A DNA stretch of 64,000 nt from Pararoseomonas baculiformis (GCF_017813395.1 NZ_JAGIZB010000005.1:124001-188000); one strand, 5' to 3'. Counted from the stretch's first letter, positions 1-8,792 are shown. Translations and numbers: made by a program. The notes: generated by a model not told the origin, from the sequence alone.

Positions 1-1275
1 GATGGCGTGGTGAAGGGCGTGGTGGCCGGTGTCATGGGCATCACGCGCGAGGGCGAGGAAGGGCCGGACTTCCAGCCCGGCATGGAGCTGCGCGCGACCT
101 ACACCGTGTTCGCGGAGGGCTGCCGGGGTTCGCTGACCAAGCGGCTGTTCGAGATGTACGACCTGCGGAAGGACTGCCAGCCGCAGACCTTCGGCATCGG
201 TATCAAGGAGCTCTGGGAAATCCCGAAGGAGAAGCACACGCCGGGCCTGGTGTGGCACTCCACGGGCTGGCCGCTGAAGAGCGACACCTATGGTGGCTCC
301 TGGCTCTACATGCTGGGGGAGAACCTTGTCTCCATCGGCTTCGTGGTCGGGCTGGACTATCCCAATCCCTGGCTTTCGCCCTTCGACGAGTTCCAGCGCT
401 TCAAGACCCATCCCGAGGTGCGGAAGTTCCTGGAGGGCGGCAAGCGCATCTCCTATGGCGCGCGCGCGCTGAACGAGGGCGGGATGCAGTCCGTGCCCCG
501 CCTGGTCTTCCCGGGCGGCATGCTGGTGGGCGACACGGCCGGCTTCCTGAACGTGCCGAAGATCAAGGGCACGCACACCGCCATGAAGAGCGGCATGGTG
601 GCGGCCGAGGCAATCGCCGCCGTGATCGGCCAGGAAGCGCGGCCGGAGGTGCTGGAGAGCTACCCCGAGGCCATCCGCCAGTCCTGGGTGTGGGATGAGC
701 TGCATTCCGTCCGCAACATCCGCCCGGGCTTCTCGAAGTTCGGCTTCTTCGGCGGCATGGCCGCGGCGGCGCTCGACACCTATGTCTTCCGTGGCAAGGC
801 GCCCTGGACCTGGGTGCACCATGCGGACCACGAGACGCTGAAGCCGGCCGACAAGATGGAGCGGATCGTCTATCCCAAGCCGGACGGGGTGCTGACCTTC
901 GACCGCCTCTCCTCCGTGTTCCTCTCGAACACCAACCATGAGGAGAACCAGCCTGCGCACCTCGTGCTGAAGGATCCGGGCCGCTGGAAGGGCGTGAACT
1001 GGGACCAGTTCCGCAGCCCGGAGAGCCGCTACTGCCCCGCCGCCGTCTATGAGGCTGTGGGACCGGAAGCCGAGCGGGAGCTGAAGGGCACGCCCGATCC
1101 GGAAGCCACCGGAGAGGGCGCGCAGGTGGAAGCGGGGGATGCCGGGGCGCGCCTGGTGATCAACGCGCAGAACTGCGTGCACTGCAAGACCTGCGACATC
1201 AAGGACCCGACGCAGAACATTGACTGGCGCACGCCCGAGGGCGGCGGCGGGCCGAACTATATCGGCGGGATGTAG
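1..1275 (+). CDS. Electron transfer flavoprotein-ubiquinone oxidoreductase, C-terminal part (5' truncated by window)
   Basis: The reading frame is open from base 1 and ends at a TAG, giving 424 residues of the C-terminal part; the full enzyme is usually about 540-560 residues, so the N-terminal FAD-binding segment lies outside. ETF-QO passes electrons from ETF, reduced by acyl-CoA dehydrogenases, to the membrane quinone pool. Visible: an FAD-binding GDTAGFLNVPKIKG stretch near residue 175 and a C-terminal 4Fe-4S cluster region with a lone cysteine (RYCPAAVYE) followed by NCVHCKTCDIKDP, ending in NIDWRTPEGGGGPNY, a signature C-terminus for this enzyme. A strong hairpin follows the stop. The acyl-CoA dehydrogenase at 12460 would be a natural electron source. 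Confidence 0.95.
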   Translation, partial: DGVVKGVVAGVMGITREGEEGPDFQPGMELRATYTVFAEGCRGSLTKRLFEMYDLRKDCQPQTFGIGIKELWEIPKEKHTPGLVWHSTGWPLKSDTYGGSWLYMLGENLVSIGFVVGLDYPNPWLSPFDEFQRFKTHPEVRKFLEGGKRISYGARALNEGGMQSVPRLVFPGGMLVGDTAGFLNVPKIKGTHTAMKSGMVAAEAIAAVIGQEARPEVLESYPEAIRQSWVWDELHSVRNIRPGFSKFGFFGGMAAAALDTYVFRGKAPWTWVHHADHETLKPADKMERIVYPKPDGVLTFDRLSSVFLSNTNHEENQPAHLVLKDPGRWKGVNWDQFRSPESRYCPAAVYEAVGPEAERELKGTPDPEATGEGAQVEAGDAGARLVINAQNCVHCKTCDIKDPTQNIDWRTPEGGGGPNYIGGM

Positions 1276-1281
1276 GCCGGA

Positions 1282-1307
1282 GGGCCGGTGGAGTTCTCCA
1301 CCGGCCC
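1282..1307. terminator. Bidirectional hairpin terminator between ETF-QO and Bug genes
   Basis: A perfect 12-bp stem (arms 1282-1293 and 1296-1307, two-base loop) lies in the 45-bp gap between two convergent genes and is followed on the plus strand by a pyrimidine-rich TTCCCTTTT. It can serve both transcripts. Confidence 0.75.
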
Positions 1308-1320
1308 TTCCCTTTTCCGG

Positions 1321-2304
1321 TCAGTCCACCGAGGCGCCGGAAGCCTGGATGATGGGCGTCCAGGCCGCCAGCTCGTCCCGCACGTATTTCTGCGCATCCT
1401 CCAGGAAGAGGCGTCCCGGGGCGGTGGCCGTGTCCTTGTAGCGGCGCAGCAGGTCTGGCGAGGCGAGGGATTCCTTCACCACCTCGGCCAGCTTCTCCAC
1501 GATGGGGCGCGGCGTGCGGGCGGGGGCGGCGATGCCGGACCAGCCATCCACCACCAGGTCCGTGTAGCCCAGCTCCCGGAAGGTGGGGATGTCCGGGAAA
1601 TCCGGCACGCGCTCGGGCCAGGAATGCGCCAGGGGACGCAGCGCGCCGGAGCGGATATTGGCGCTGGCCGCCGTCAGGCTGTCCACCATCAGCGGCAGGA
1701 CGCCCGCCATCACATCGGTCGCAACCTGGGCCGCGCCGCGATAGGGCGCGTGCTGCATGGAGACACCGGCGGCGCGGCAGAAGCGCACCGCGGTGAGATG
1801 CGGCATGGAGCCGATGCCGGAGGTGCCATAGGTCAGCCCGTCCGGCTTCGCCTTCGCCTCCGCCACGAGGTCCGCCACGCTGCGGATCGGCAGGTCCGGG
1901 CGGACGAGCCAGAGATAGGGCGTGCTCATCACCATCGCGATATGCGCGAAGTCCGCCACCGGATCCCAGGTGATGCGCGGCCCGTAGAGCACCTTGCCCA
2001 CCACCATGGCGCTGATGACCGAGAGGACGAGCGTGTAGCCATCCGGCGCGGCGCGCGCGACCTGCCCGGTGCCGAGCGTAGCCCCGGCGCCGGGCCGGTT
2101 CTCCACCAGCACGGTCTGCCCCAGCCGCTGCGACATCTCGGCCGCGAGAATGCGGGCGATGATGTCGGTGGTGCCGCCGCTGCCGAAGGGCACCACGAAG
2201 CGGATCGGTCCCGCCTTCGGCCAGGGTGCCTGGGCGAGTGCGGGCATGGCGAGGCCGCCTGCCAGCAGGGCGCCGGCGCCCCGGCGGGTGATGATGGGGT
2301 TCAT
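1321..2304 (-). CDS. Tripartite tricarboxylate transporter (TctC/Bug) family substrate-binding protein
   Basis: 327 residues. The N-terminus has arginines, a hydrophobic stretch and an A-Q-A cleavage region (about residues 1-25), so it should be exported to the periplasm. The mature part carries family hallmarks: IRFVVPFGSGGTTDIIAR, VENRPGAGATLGTG, AAPDGYTL, and a late PYRG segment (HAPYRGAAQVATD). Bug proteins bind carboxylates, amides or other small acids and normally feed TctA/TctB permeases, which are absent here. The start overlaps the stop of the upstream GAF gene by 4 bp, so it is the last gene of the IclR-led operon. The ligand cannot be told from sequence. Confidence 0.93.
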   Translation of the reverse strand: MNPIITRRGAGALLAGGLAMPALAQAPWPKAGPIRFVVPFGSGGTTDIIARILAAEMSQRLGQTVLVENRPGAGATLGTGQVARAAPDGYTLVLSVISAMVVGKVLYGPRITWDPVADFAHIAMVMSTPYLWLVRPDLPIRSVADLVAEAKAKPDGLTYGTSGIGSMPHLTAVRFCRAAGVSMQHAPYRGAAQVATDVMAGVLPLMVDSLTAASANIRSGALRPLAHSWPERVPDFPDIPTFRELGYTDLVVDGWSGIAAPARTPRPIVEKLAEVVKESLASPDLLRRYKDTATAPGRLFLEDAQKYVRDELAAWTPIIQASGASVD

Positions 2305-2828
2305 GCGGCGGACTCCGTCCAGTTCCGGGTGATGTGCAGGAAGGCCGGCAGGGCGAGCGCGGCGAAGGTGAGGAGGAGGGGAGTCTGCGCCTCGTCGTAG
2401 CGGCCCGCCTCATCCAGCAGGTTCAGCCCGCCCAGCGTCTCCCCATTCCAGCGCACGGGCACGTTCACCGCGCCCTCGCATCCCAGGGACAGGATCAGCG
2501 GATGATCGGGGAAAGCGCGGATGATGTCCGCGCGGTCGCGCAGGAAGCGCGGGCGCCCGGCCACCACCACGGTCTCATGATACTCGCCGAAGGGCTCGAT
2601 CGGCTTGTGGCCGCCGGCCGGATAGGCCTCGGGCTGGTTGGTGTAGTAGCGCTGCTTCTGCCCGGCCGCATGGTTCAGCACGAGCACGGTGAAGAGCTTG
2701 TGCCCGACCGTCGCGGCCAGGGCGCGGTCCAGCGCCTGCAACCCGGCCTGGGGCTGCCCGGGGGCCGCCATGGCCGCTGCAACGGCAGCCAGATGCGGGG
2801 CGGGGTCGTTCGTCGAGAGATCAGGCAT
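2301..2828 (-). CDS. GAF domain-containing protein
   Basis: 175 residues, no signal peptide. A single small-molecule-binding GAF-like domain spans most of the protein, with a conserved core around LSLGCEGAVNVPVRWNGETLGGLNLLD (about residues 115-140). There is no attached kinase, cyclase or HTH domain, so it is either a stand-alone sensor or a small enzyme-like ligand binder. It overlaps the next gene (Bug) by 4 bp, and the SDR gene lies 109 bp upstream. Single-domain GAF proteins of this type recur in catabolic operons with Bug proteins; their role is not established. Start ATG has only a weak ribosome site. Confidence 0.82.
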   Translation of the reverse strand: MPDLSTNDPAPHLAAVAAAMAAPGQPQAGLQALDRALAATVGHKLFTVLVLNHAAGQKQRYYTNQPEAYPAGGHKPIEPFGEYHETVVVAGRPRFLRDRADIIRAFPDHPLILSLGCEGAVNVPVRWNGETLGGLNLLDEAGRYDEAQTPLLLTFAALALPAFLHITRNWTESAA

Positions 2829-2937
2829 CGGAGAGGTACGGGTTCCCAGCTTCGCGGATCGTCGCTGAGCCGCGCTTCGGTGACGTTAGCGCAAGGACTC
2901 GGGGTCGATCCACCGGACCGCCCCATCCGCCCCGGCG

Positions 2938-3627
2938 CTACAGGGAGCTGCCGCCGCAGATGGTGATCTGCTGCCCCGTGATGGCGCCAGCCTCCCCGGA
3001 CAGGAGGAAGGCGGTGAGGGCCGCGACCTCCTCCGGCTGGATGAAGCGGCCGATCGGCGGCACGCGGGGCGGGACGCCCGCGCGGGCGGGGTCGCGCAGC
3101 ATCGGCGTATCCGTGGCGGCGGGCGCCACCACATTCACGGTGATGCCGCGCGGGGCCAGCTCCGCCGCCCAGGAACGGGCAAGCGCCAGCATGGCGGCCT
3201 TGGTGGCCGCATACTGGCTGCGCCCCGCCGCGCCGGTGGCCGTGCGGCTGCCGATCAGGACGACGCGCCCGCCATCGCGCATCACCGGCACGACCAGGTT
3301 GGCCAGCCGTTCCGCCGCCGCGACGTGAAGGCGCCACATCGCCTCCCCGTCCCCGGCATCGAGCGCGCCGAGGCCGTTGGTGCGGAGCAGGCCGGCCGCA
3401 TGCACCAGCGCATCCGGCCGCAGCCCCTGCACCGCCGCTTCCAGGCTGGCGGGATCGGAAAGGTCCGCCGCGCGATGGGCGAAGCCCGGCTCGGCCCGAT
3501 CCGGGGCGGAGCGGCTGAGGCCGGTCACCCGCCACCCCTCCCGCAGCAGCCGGGCCGCGATGCTGGCACCGATGCCGGAGCTGACGCCGGTGACGACGGC
3601 GTGGCGGGTGGGGGCGGGCCCGTTCAT
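2938..3627 (-). CDS. SDR family NAD(P)-dependent oxidoreductase
   Basis: 229 residues. Classical short-chain dehydrogenase: nucleotide-binding TGVSSGIG at residues 13-20, AAG motif near 77-79, catalytic Ser127 (LIGSRTA), Tyr139 and Lys143 (YAATK), and a terminal ITGQQITICGGSSL. Substrate unknown; the setting suggests a hydroxyacid or sugar-acid intermediate. The ATG at 3627 was chosen; a GTG at 3642 would overlap the stop of the upstream Bug gene by 4 bp (GTGA) and add five residues, which is also plausible. It is part of the IclR-led operon. Confidence 0.9.
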   Translation of the reverse strand: MNGPAPTRHAVVTGVSSGIGASIAARLLREGWRVTGLSRSAPDRAEPGFAHRAADLSDPASLEAAVQGLRPDALVHAAGLLRTNGLGALDAGDGEAMWRLHVAAAERLANLVVPVMRDGGRVVLIGSRTATGAAGRSQYAATKAAMLALARSWAAELAPRGITVNVVAPAATDTPMLRDPARAGVPPRVPPIGRFIQPEEVAALTAFLLSGEAGAITGQQITICGGSSL

Positions 3628-3638
3628 GGGATGCGCGA

Positions 3639-4619
3639 TCACTCCGGCTGGTAGTTCACGAGCTTCAGCAGCTCGCTGGCGCGGGTGATCTCGCTGGCGA
3701 TGAAGCGCTTCGATTCCTCGATGCTCTCCGTCACCGGCTCCAGCACCTGGTTGGTCATGCGCTGCACGATGGCAGGCTCGCGCATCGTCTCCTGCATCAG
3801 GGCGTTGATGCGGCCGCAGATCTCCGCCGGGGTCCCCTTGGGCGCCCAAACGCCATACCAGGACTGGAACTCGTATCCGGGCAGGCCGGCTTCGCCCATG
3901 GTCGGCACGTCGCTCGCCAGGCCGGAGCGCTCGGGCGCCGCGATCCCGAGGACATTGATCTTGCCGTCGCCCCGGGCGGGCAGGATGGCGAAGCAGGGAT
4001 CGATCAGCAGCTGCACATTGCCGCCCATCAGGTCCGTCAGGGCGGGCTGGGTACCGCGATAGGTCACCATGTCCAGATCCAGCCCGGTGCGGCGCAGGAA
4101 CTCGATGGTGGCGAGATGGCCCGCGGAGCCGAGGGAGGAAATCGCGAAGTTCCACTCGCGCGGCTTGGCCTTGGCCGCCGCGATCACCTCCGCCAGCGTC
4201 TTCTCCCGCTTCTGGCCGGAAATCGCGAGGACGAGCGGCGCGCGGGCCGTGCGGGCGCAGACCTCCAGATCCTTCTGCGGATCGAAGTTGGCGCCCTTCA
4301 GCACCAGCGGCATCACCGCCGTGTTGAAGGCGGAGGCGAGCAGGGTGTAGCCATCCGGCGCGGCCTGCAGCACGGCATTGGTGCCCACCAGGCCCGCGCC
4401 GCCCGTGCGGTTCTCGGCCACCGCGGTCGCGCTCAGCTTTTCCGAAAGGCGCTGGGCCAGCAGGCGGCCCAGCGTGTCATTTGCGGCACCGGGCGGCCAG
4501 GGAATGATCACGCGGATCGGCTTGCCTTGCGGCCAGGCCTGCTGCGCATGGATGGCGGGGGAAGCCAGCACGCCGGTGCCGGCGGCGGAAGCGGCCAGAA
4601 GGAAATGGCGCCTGTTCAT
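3639..4619 (-). CDS. Tripartite tricarboxylate transporter (TctC/Bug) family substrate-binding protein
   Basis: 326 residues with an RR-containing signal peptide (MNRRHFLLAASAAGTG, cleavage near residue 25 at IHAQQA). Family hallmarks are PIRVIIPWPPGAANDTLGR, VAENRTGGAGLVGTNAV, AAPDGYTLLAS and VTYRGTQPALTDLMGG. A purine-rich ribosome site (GGGAGAGAG) precedes the ATG. It is the second Bug protein of the same operon, so the locus may handle two related ligands or one may be a sensor. The DapA-like gene is immediately upstream, separated by an intercistronic hairpin. Confidence 0.93.
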   Translation of the reverse strand: MNRRHFLLAASAAGTGVLASPAIHAQQAWPQGKPIRVIIPWPPGAANDTLGRLLAQRLSEKLSATAVAENRTGGAGLVGTNAVLQAAPDGYTLLASAFNTAVMPLVLKGANFDPQKDLEVCARTARAPLVLAISGQKREKTLAEVIAAAKAKPREWNFAISSLGSAGHLATIEFLRRTGLDLDMVTYRGTQPALTDLMGGNVQLLIDPCFAILPARGDGKINVLGIAAPERSGLASDVPTMGEAGLPGYEFQSWYGVWAPKGTPAEICGRINALMQETMREPAIVQRMTNQVLEPVTESIEESKRFIASEITRASELLKLVNYQPE

Positions 4620-4639
4620 CGTGTCTCTCTCCCATTGAA

Positions 4640-4668
4640 AGGGCCGGCCCTTCTGCGGGACCGGCCCT
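4640..4668 (-). other. Intercistronic hairpin
   Basis: An 8-bp GC stem (4640-4647 with 4661-4668) sits in the 57-bp gap between the DapA-like gene and the downstream Bug gene, both on the minus strand. Only a short T-run (TTT) follows, so it more likely stabilises mRNA or partly attenuates than fully terminates. Confidence 0.4.
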
Positions 4669-4676
4669 GTTGCCGT

Positions 4677-5567
4677 TCAGGCCGCGAGAAGCTGGGCCGA
4701 CTCCTTGGCGTTGAGGGGAACCAGCGGCGGGCGCAGGCGCGTCCAGCCCTGGTGGCCTGTTTCCTTCGCCAGCAGCACCTTCAGCGACGCCATCTGGGCG
4801 AATTTCGAGGCCTGGTTGCGCTTGGCCACCACGCGGGCCTGCGCCGCATCCACCTCGGCGGCCTTCGAAGGATCCTTCGCGTTCCGATAGATGAAGGCGA
4901 GGTCGGCGGCCACGAGGTTGGAGGTGGCGGTGATGCAGCCCGCGCCGCCCGCCCGCATCAGCGGCAGCAGCAGCGGGTCCGCGCCCGCCAGCACGGCGAA
5001 GCCGGGGAAGGCCTTCACCAGCATCTCCATGTTGGCGAAGTCGCCCGCGCTGTCCTTGATGCCGGTGAAGGTGCCGGGATAGCGCTTCAGCAGCGCCTCG
5101 ATGATGTTGGCCGTGACCGGCACGGCCGACATCTGCGGGATATGATACAGAACCACGCGCAGGTCGCTGCTGCCGATCCGCTCCACGATCTCGGAATAGG
5201 CGGCGATCACGCCGGCCTCGCTCGGCGCCTTGTAGTAGAAGGGCGGCAGCATCACGACGGTGTTCACGCCGAGGGAAAGGGCGTGCTTCGTCAGCGCCAC
5301 CGTCTCGGGGATGGCCACCACGCCCGTGCCGGGCAGCAGGCGGCCCGGCTCGATGCCGCCCTGCACGGACGCTTCCAGGATCGCCTTGCGCTCATCGGCG
5401 GAGAAGGAGTTGGCCTCCCCCGTGGTGCCGAGCAGCGCGATGCCATCGCAGCCCTGGGCGATCAGCCGCTTCGCATGGTCCACGAAGACGGGCAGGTCGG
5501 GATTCAGCGCATTGTCCAGCGGCGTCAGCGCCGCGGAAAAGACGCCGGTGGGATGAAGCATGCTCAT
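4677..5567 (-). CDS. Dihydrodipicolinate synthase/N-acetylneuraminate lyase family protein
   Basis: 296 residues, the usual size of this (beta/alpha)8 Schiff-base aldolase family. The pyruvate-binding GTTGE is at 47-51, the catalytic Tyr141 in VLYHIP, and the Schiff-base Lys171 in GIKDS, so it should be active on a 2-oxo acid. It may cleave or form a 4-hydroxy-2-oxo acid; housekeeping DapA is unlikely given the catabolic neighbours. The start overlaps the sialidase-like gene by 4 bp (ATGA) and has GGAG at a good distance. A second ATG two codons in is possible. The pairing with a sialidase-like protein invites comparison with NanA, but the substrate is unproven. Confidence 0.9.
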   Translation of the reverse strand: MSMLHPTGVFSAALTPLDNALNPDLPVFVDHAKRLIAQGCDGIALLGTTGEANSFSADERKAILEASVQGGIEPGRLLPGTGVVAIPETVALTKHALSLGVNTVVMLPPFYYKAPSEAGVIAAYSEIVERIGSSDLRVVLYHIPQMSAVPVTANIIEALLKRYPGTFTGIKDSAGDFANMEMLVKAFPGFAVLAGADPLLLPLMRAGGAGCITATSNLVAADLAFIYRNAKDPSKAAEVDAAQARVVAKRNQASKFAQMASLKVLLAKETGHQGWTRLRPPLVPLNAKESAQLLAA

Positions 5568-6778
5568 GCGGGAACTCCGGTCCAGCCCTCGGCCACGCGG
5601 ACGTATTTGATGGCCTGCCGGTAATAGGTGTAGGCGATGTGCAGCGCCCCATCCGGGGACTGCATGATGGTGGGGTAGGAGAACTCGCGGTTCGCCTTGT
5701 CCCGCGAATTGTTGGTCATGCAGTAGCCGTCGCCGGTCTCCAGGTTCCGGCGATACGGCCAGGTCCGGCCGCCATCGGTGGAGATGGCGAGCGTCATCGG
5801 CGCACGGGGCACGCCCCAGAAGGTGCTGCGCACGCCCTCCACCGGCACGGGCTCCGCGCGGTCGTCGCCCTCATCGCCCTCGATGTCGTCATAGAGGGAG
5901 AGGCGGCGCTCCCTGGCATCGGCCGCGCTGCTCTCGTTGAAAACCATGCCGATATGGCCATTGGCCAGCCGCACGGCCTGGATGGAGGAGTTGTTGTTCG
6001 GCAGCTCCGTCGTCTCGGGCGCCGTCCAGCTCCGGCCGAGATCGGTGGAGCGGGAGACATAGACATTGTCTGCCCAGCGGCTGCGATAGAAGGCGACGAG
6101 GCTGCCATCCTTCATGTCCAGCACGCTCATGTGCACGCAGCCCTCGCTGTTGGGCACGCCCACCTCGGTCCAGCTCCTGCCCTGGTCGGAGGAGATCTTC
6201 ACCGCGCTGTAGTCCTTGTCCCCCACCCATTTCCGGCCGGGGGTGGTAAGGCAGACCCAGATGGGCAGCAGCCAGTCGCCATTTTCCAGCACCACCACCG
6301 GCTGGCGCATGAAGGTGCCGCCATCCGGGCGCGGGCCGAACAGCGTCTCGATCGGGCCCCATGTGTGGCCATGATCGGCGGATTTGCGGCAGCGGACGAT
6401 GGCGGTGTCCTGGTTGCCGCTGATCTGCGCGGTCCAGATCAGCCAGAGCGTGCCGTCCGGCGCGGGGAAGAGCAGCGGGTTCTGCTCCGAGCGCGTCGGG
6501 TCGTCCGAGAGCTGCACCGGCTGGGTCCAGGTGTCGCTTCCGCGGGCGAGGCGGGAGAACTGCACGGAAATATCCGGCACGCCTTCCTGGGTTCCGCCGA
6601 ACCACACGCAGGCGATGTCGCCATTCGGCAGTTGGGTCAGGTTCGCCGCATGGCTCTGCACGGTGGCGTGTGGGATGAAGGTCTCGATCCGCGCGGCATC
6701 GCCGGGATGCGGGGCGAGCCTGCCATTGGCGCTGAAATCGGGCGGAGGGCTGCCCGAGGGAGAGGTGGCGGCGGACAT
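5564..6778 (-). CDS. Sialidase-like (BNR/Asp-box) beta-propeller protein
   Basis: 404 residues without a signal peptide, so probably cytoplasmic. Four Asp-box motifs (S-x-D-x-G-x-x-W) are visible: SADHGHTW (133-140), SSDQGRSW (196-203), STDLGRSW (244-251) and STDGGRTW (333-340), the pattern of a six-bladed sialidase propeller. I do not see the classical F/Y-R-I-P arginine motif, so true sialidase activity is doubtful; related proteins are annotated as exo-alpha-sialidase or BNR-repeat proteins. It lies between the DapA/NanA-like aldolase (4-bp overlap) and the Fe-ADH-like gene (1-bp overlap), indicating tight translational coupling. It may be a hydrolase or lactonase acting on an acid sugar. 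Confidence 0.88.
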   Translation of the reverse strand: MSAATSPSGSPPPDFSANGRLAPHPGDAARIETFIPHATVQSHAANLTQLPNGDIACVWFGGTQEGVPDISVQFSRLARGSDTWTQPVQLSDDPTRSEQNPLLFPAPDGTLWLIWTAQISGNQDTAIVRCRKSADHGHTWGPIETLFGPRPDGGTFMRQPVVVLENGDWLLPIWVCLTTPGRKWVGDKDYSAVKISSDQGRSWTEVGVPNSEGCVHMSVLDMKDGSLVAFYRSRWADNVYVSRSTDLGRSWTAPETTELPNNNSSIQAVRLANGHIGMVFNESSAADARERRLSLYDDIEGDEGDDRAEPVPVEGVRSTFWGVPRAPMTLAISTDGGRTWPYRRNLETGDGYCMTNNSRDKANREFSYPTIMQSPDGALHIAYTYYRQAIKYVRVAEGWTGVPA

Positions 6779-7908
6779 CAGTAGGCTGCCTCATACATGG
6801 CCAGAATCTCGTCCCGGCTGAGGTCACGGGGGTTGTTGTCCAGCAGGCGGCGGATGGCATGCGCCTCCGTCGCCATGGTGCCGAGGTCATCGCGCGGCAC
6901 GTTCAGGCGGGAGAGGCGCATCTCCACGCCCAGGCGCTCGCAGAAGGCATGGGCGCCTTCCAGCACGGTGCCCGGATCCTGGGAGGCGGGGAGGCCCAGC
7001 GCCTCCAGCACCAGCGCCGTCTTCTCCGGCACGGCCGGGGCGTTATGGGCCAGGGTGTGCGGAAAGATCAGCGCGCAGGCCAGGCCGTGCGGAATGTGGT
7101 GCCGCGTGCCGAGCGGATAGGCCACCGCATGGCCCGCCGTGGTGTTCACGGGGCCCAGGCAGAAGCCGCCATACATGGAGGCCAGGGCGAGGCCCGCGCG
7201 CGCCTCCCTGTCCGACCCGTCCTTCACCGCGCGTGGCAGGAAGCGGCCGACAAGCCGGATGCCCTCCAGCGCGTAGAGGTCGATGATCGGATGCGCCTTC
7301 CGGCTGGTGAAGGCCTCGGCGCAATGGGCCATGGCATCCACGCCCGTCGCGGCGGTCACCGCGGGCGGCACGGTCATGGTCAGGTCGGGATCGACCACGG
7401 CGAGGTCGGCCAGCATGTGCCGGCTCTGGACCGCCAGCTTGTTCTGCGTGGCGGGATCGGTGACGAGGGAGCGCGTGCCGCCCTCGCTGCCCGTGCCCGC
7501 GGTGGTGGGCACCTGGATCAGCGCGGCGCTGCGGCGGCGCACCTTCTCGGGGCCGACGACATCATGCAGCGTCTGCCCGCTGCCCGGCAGCACGGCGACG
7601 AGCTTGGCCAGGTCCATGGCGCTGCCGCCGCCATAGCCGATGACGAGATCTGGCTTCATCGCCTCGGCGACCGCCAGCACCTTCTCCAGGTTTGGCAGGT
7701 CGGGCTCGGGCTTCACCTCCCCGAAGACGGTGACCTCGCCCGGAAGGCCGAGCAGATCGACGCGGCCCGCATTAAAGGCATCGGCCACCACCAGGATGCG
7801 CTTCAGGCCGCGCTCCTCCACCCAGGGGCGGATGACGGAAAGGGTGCCGGAGCCGAACTCGATGCGCTGCGGGCGGAGAAGCTCGATGGGGCTGTGGAGA
7901 TCGGGCAT
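6778..7908 (-). CDS. Iron-containing alcohol dehydrogenase / maleylacetate reductase-like
   Basis: 376 residues from the ATG at 7908. Group III Fe-ADH fold: NAD-binding GYGGGSAMDLAK (about 92-103), PTTAGTGSEG (near 137), and metal-binding histidines in DAMAHCAEAF and HHIPHGLACALIFP. Family members reduce or oxidise short alcohols, glycerol-like polyols, 4-hydroxybutyrate or maleylacetate; the HIPHG region and length fit several subfamilies, so the substrate is open. It is the first structural gene after the IclR gene (23-bp gap), and its TGA overlaps the ATG of the sialidase-like gene by one base. Confidence 0.9.
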   Translation of the reverse strand: MPDLHSPIELLRPQRIEFGSGTLSVIRPWVEERGLKRILVVADAFNAGRVDLLGLPGEVTVFGEVKPEPDLPNLEKVLAVAEAMKPDLVIGYGGGSAMDLAKLVAVLPGSGQTLHDVVGPEKVRRRSAALIQVPTTAGTGSEGGTRSLVTDPATQNKLAVQSRHMLADLAVVDPDLTMTVPPAVTAATGVDAMAHCAEAFTSRKAHPIIDLYALEGIRLVGRFLPRAVKDGSDREARAGLALASMYGGFCLGPVNTTAGHAVAYPLGTRHHIPHGLACALIFPHTLAHNAPAVPEKTALVLEALGLPASQDPGTVLEGAHAFCERLGVEMRLSRLNVPRDDLGTMATEAHAIRRLLDNNPRDLSRDEILAMYEAAY

Positions 7909-7931
7909 CGCGTTGGTTCCGGCTGAAAGGG

Positions 7932-8792
7932 CTATCCGGCGCGGCGCAGGCCGATGGCGCCGAGGGAGAGGCGCACGCCCTCCGTCAGCTCCTCGGCCAG
8001 GCGGCGCAGATGGGGAAGGGCGGTTTCGACAAAGGCACCGATCGGCTGGCGCGCGGCCTGGATGGTGAGGCTGACCCCCGCCAGAGGCAGCCCATCCGTG
8101 CCGAGCACGGGCGCGGCGATGGTGCGGAGGCCATAGGCATTCTCGCCATCCGAAACGGCGTAGCCCTGGGCCCGCACCGCTTCCAGCCGCGCCAGCAGGG
8201 CGTCGAGATCCGTCACCGTGCGCTCGGAGAGCATCACCCGTTCCACCGCTTCCAGATGCTCGATCTGCCGGTGGCGCGGGAAGTGGGCGAGGATGGCGTG
8301 GCCCAGCGCGGTGGCATAGGCGCCCACCCGCGTGCCGGGGCGGCGCACCACGCCGCTCCGCTCCAGCCCCTGCTGGACGCGCTGCAGGTAGATCACCTCC
8401 CCGCCCTCGATCACGCCGAGGGAGCCGGCATCCGCCAGGCTGGGGACCAGCTCGCGCAGCAGCGGCTCCGCATGGCCCGGCAGGTCGTTGGCGGAGAGGG
8501 CGGCGAAGCCGAGTTCGAGGCAGCGCAGCGTCAGGCGGAAGCGCCGCGTGCCCGGCACGGCGCGCAGGTAGCCCAGGGCGATCAGCGTGTGGATCAGGCG
8601 AAAGGCGGTGCCACGGTCCAGCCCGGCCCGGGTGGCGACCTCGGTGACGGTCAGCTCCGGCAGGTCCGCCCCGAAGGCGCGCAGCACCGCGAACACCTTC
8701 GCCGCGGAGTGAACGAGGTTCTTGGGATTGCCGGTGGGGGCAAGCTGGCCGGGCGCGGCTGGCGCTTCGCCTCCTTCGCTCCTGGCCATCAT
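7932..8792 (-). CDS. IclR family transcriptional regulator
   Basis: 286 residues. An N-terminal winged helix (about residues 25-85, containing LTVTEVATRAGLDRGTAFRLI) is followed by an IclR effector-binding domain, with the typical GSLGVIEGGEVIYLQRV segment and GVSLTI near the C-terminus. The start was placed at the tandem ATGATG (8792/8789) because AGGAGG lies just before it; an upstream ATG at 8834 would place that ribosome site inside the coding region. It is the first gene of an eight-gene minus-strand run and probably responds to the substrate or an intermediate of that pathway. The region 8793-9005 upstream should hold its promoter. Confidence 0.93.
   Translation of the reverse strand: MMARSEGGEAPAAPGQLAPTGNPKNLVHSAAKVFAVLRAFGADLPELTVTEVATRAGLDRGTAFRLIHTLIALGYLRAVPGTRRFRLTLRCLELGFAALSANDLPGHAEPLLRELVPSLADAGSLGVIEGGEVIYLQRVQQGLERSGVVRRPGTRVGAYATALGHAILAHFPRHRQIEHLEAVERVMLSERTVTDLDALLARLEAVRAQGYAVSDGENAYGLRTIAAPVLGTDGLPLAGVSLTIQAARQPIGAFVETALPHLRRLAEELTEGVRLSLGAIGLRRAG

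Noticed and set aside
5564-6778. Calling this gene a true exported sialidase
   Set aside because: No signal peptide and no recognisable RIP arginine motif; only the Asp-box propeller is supported.
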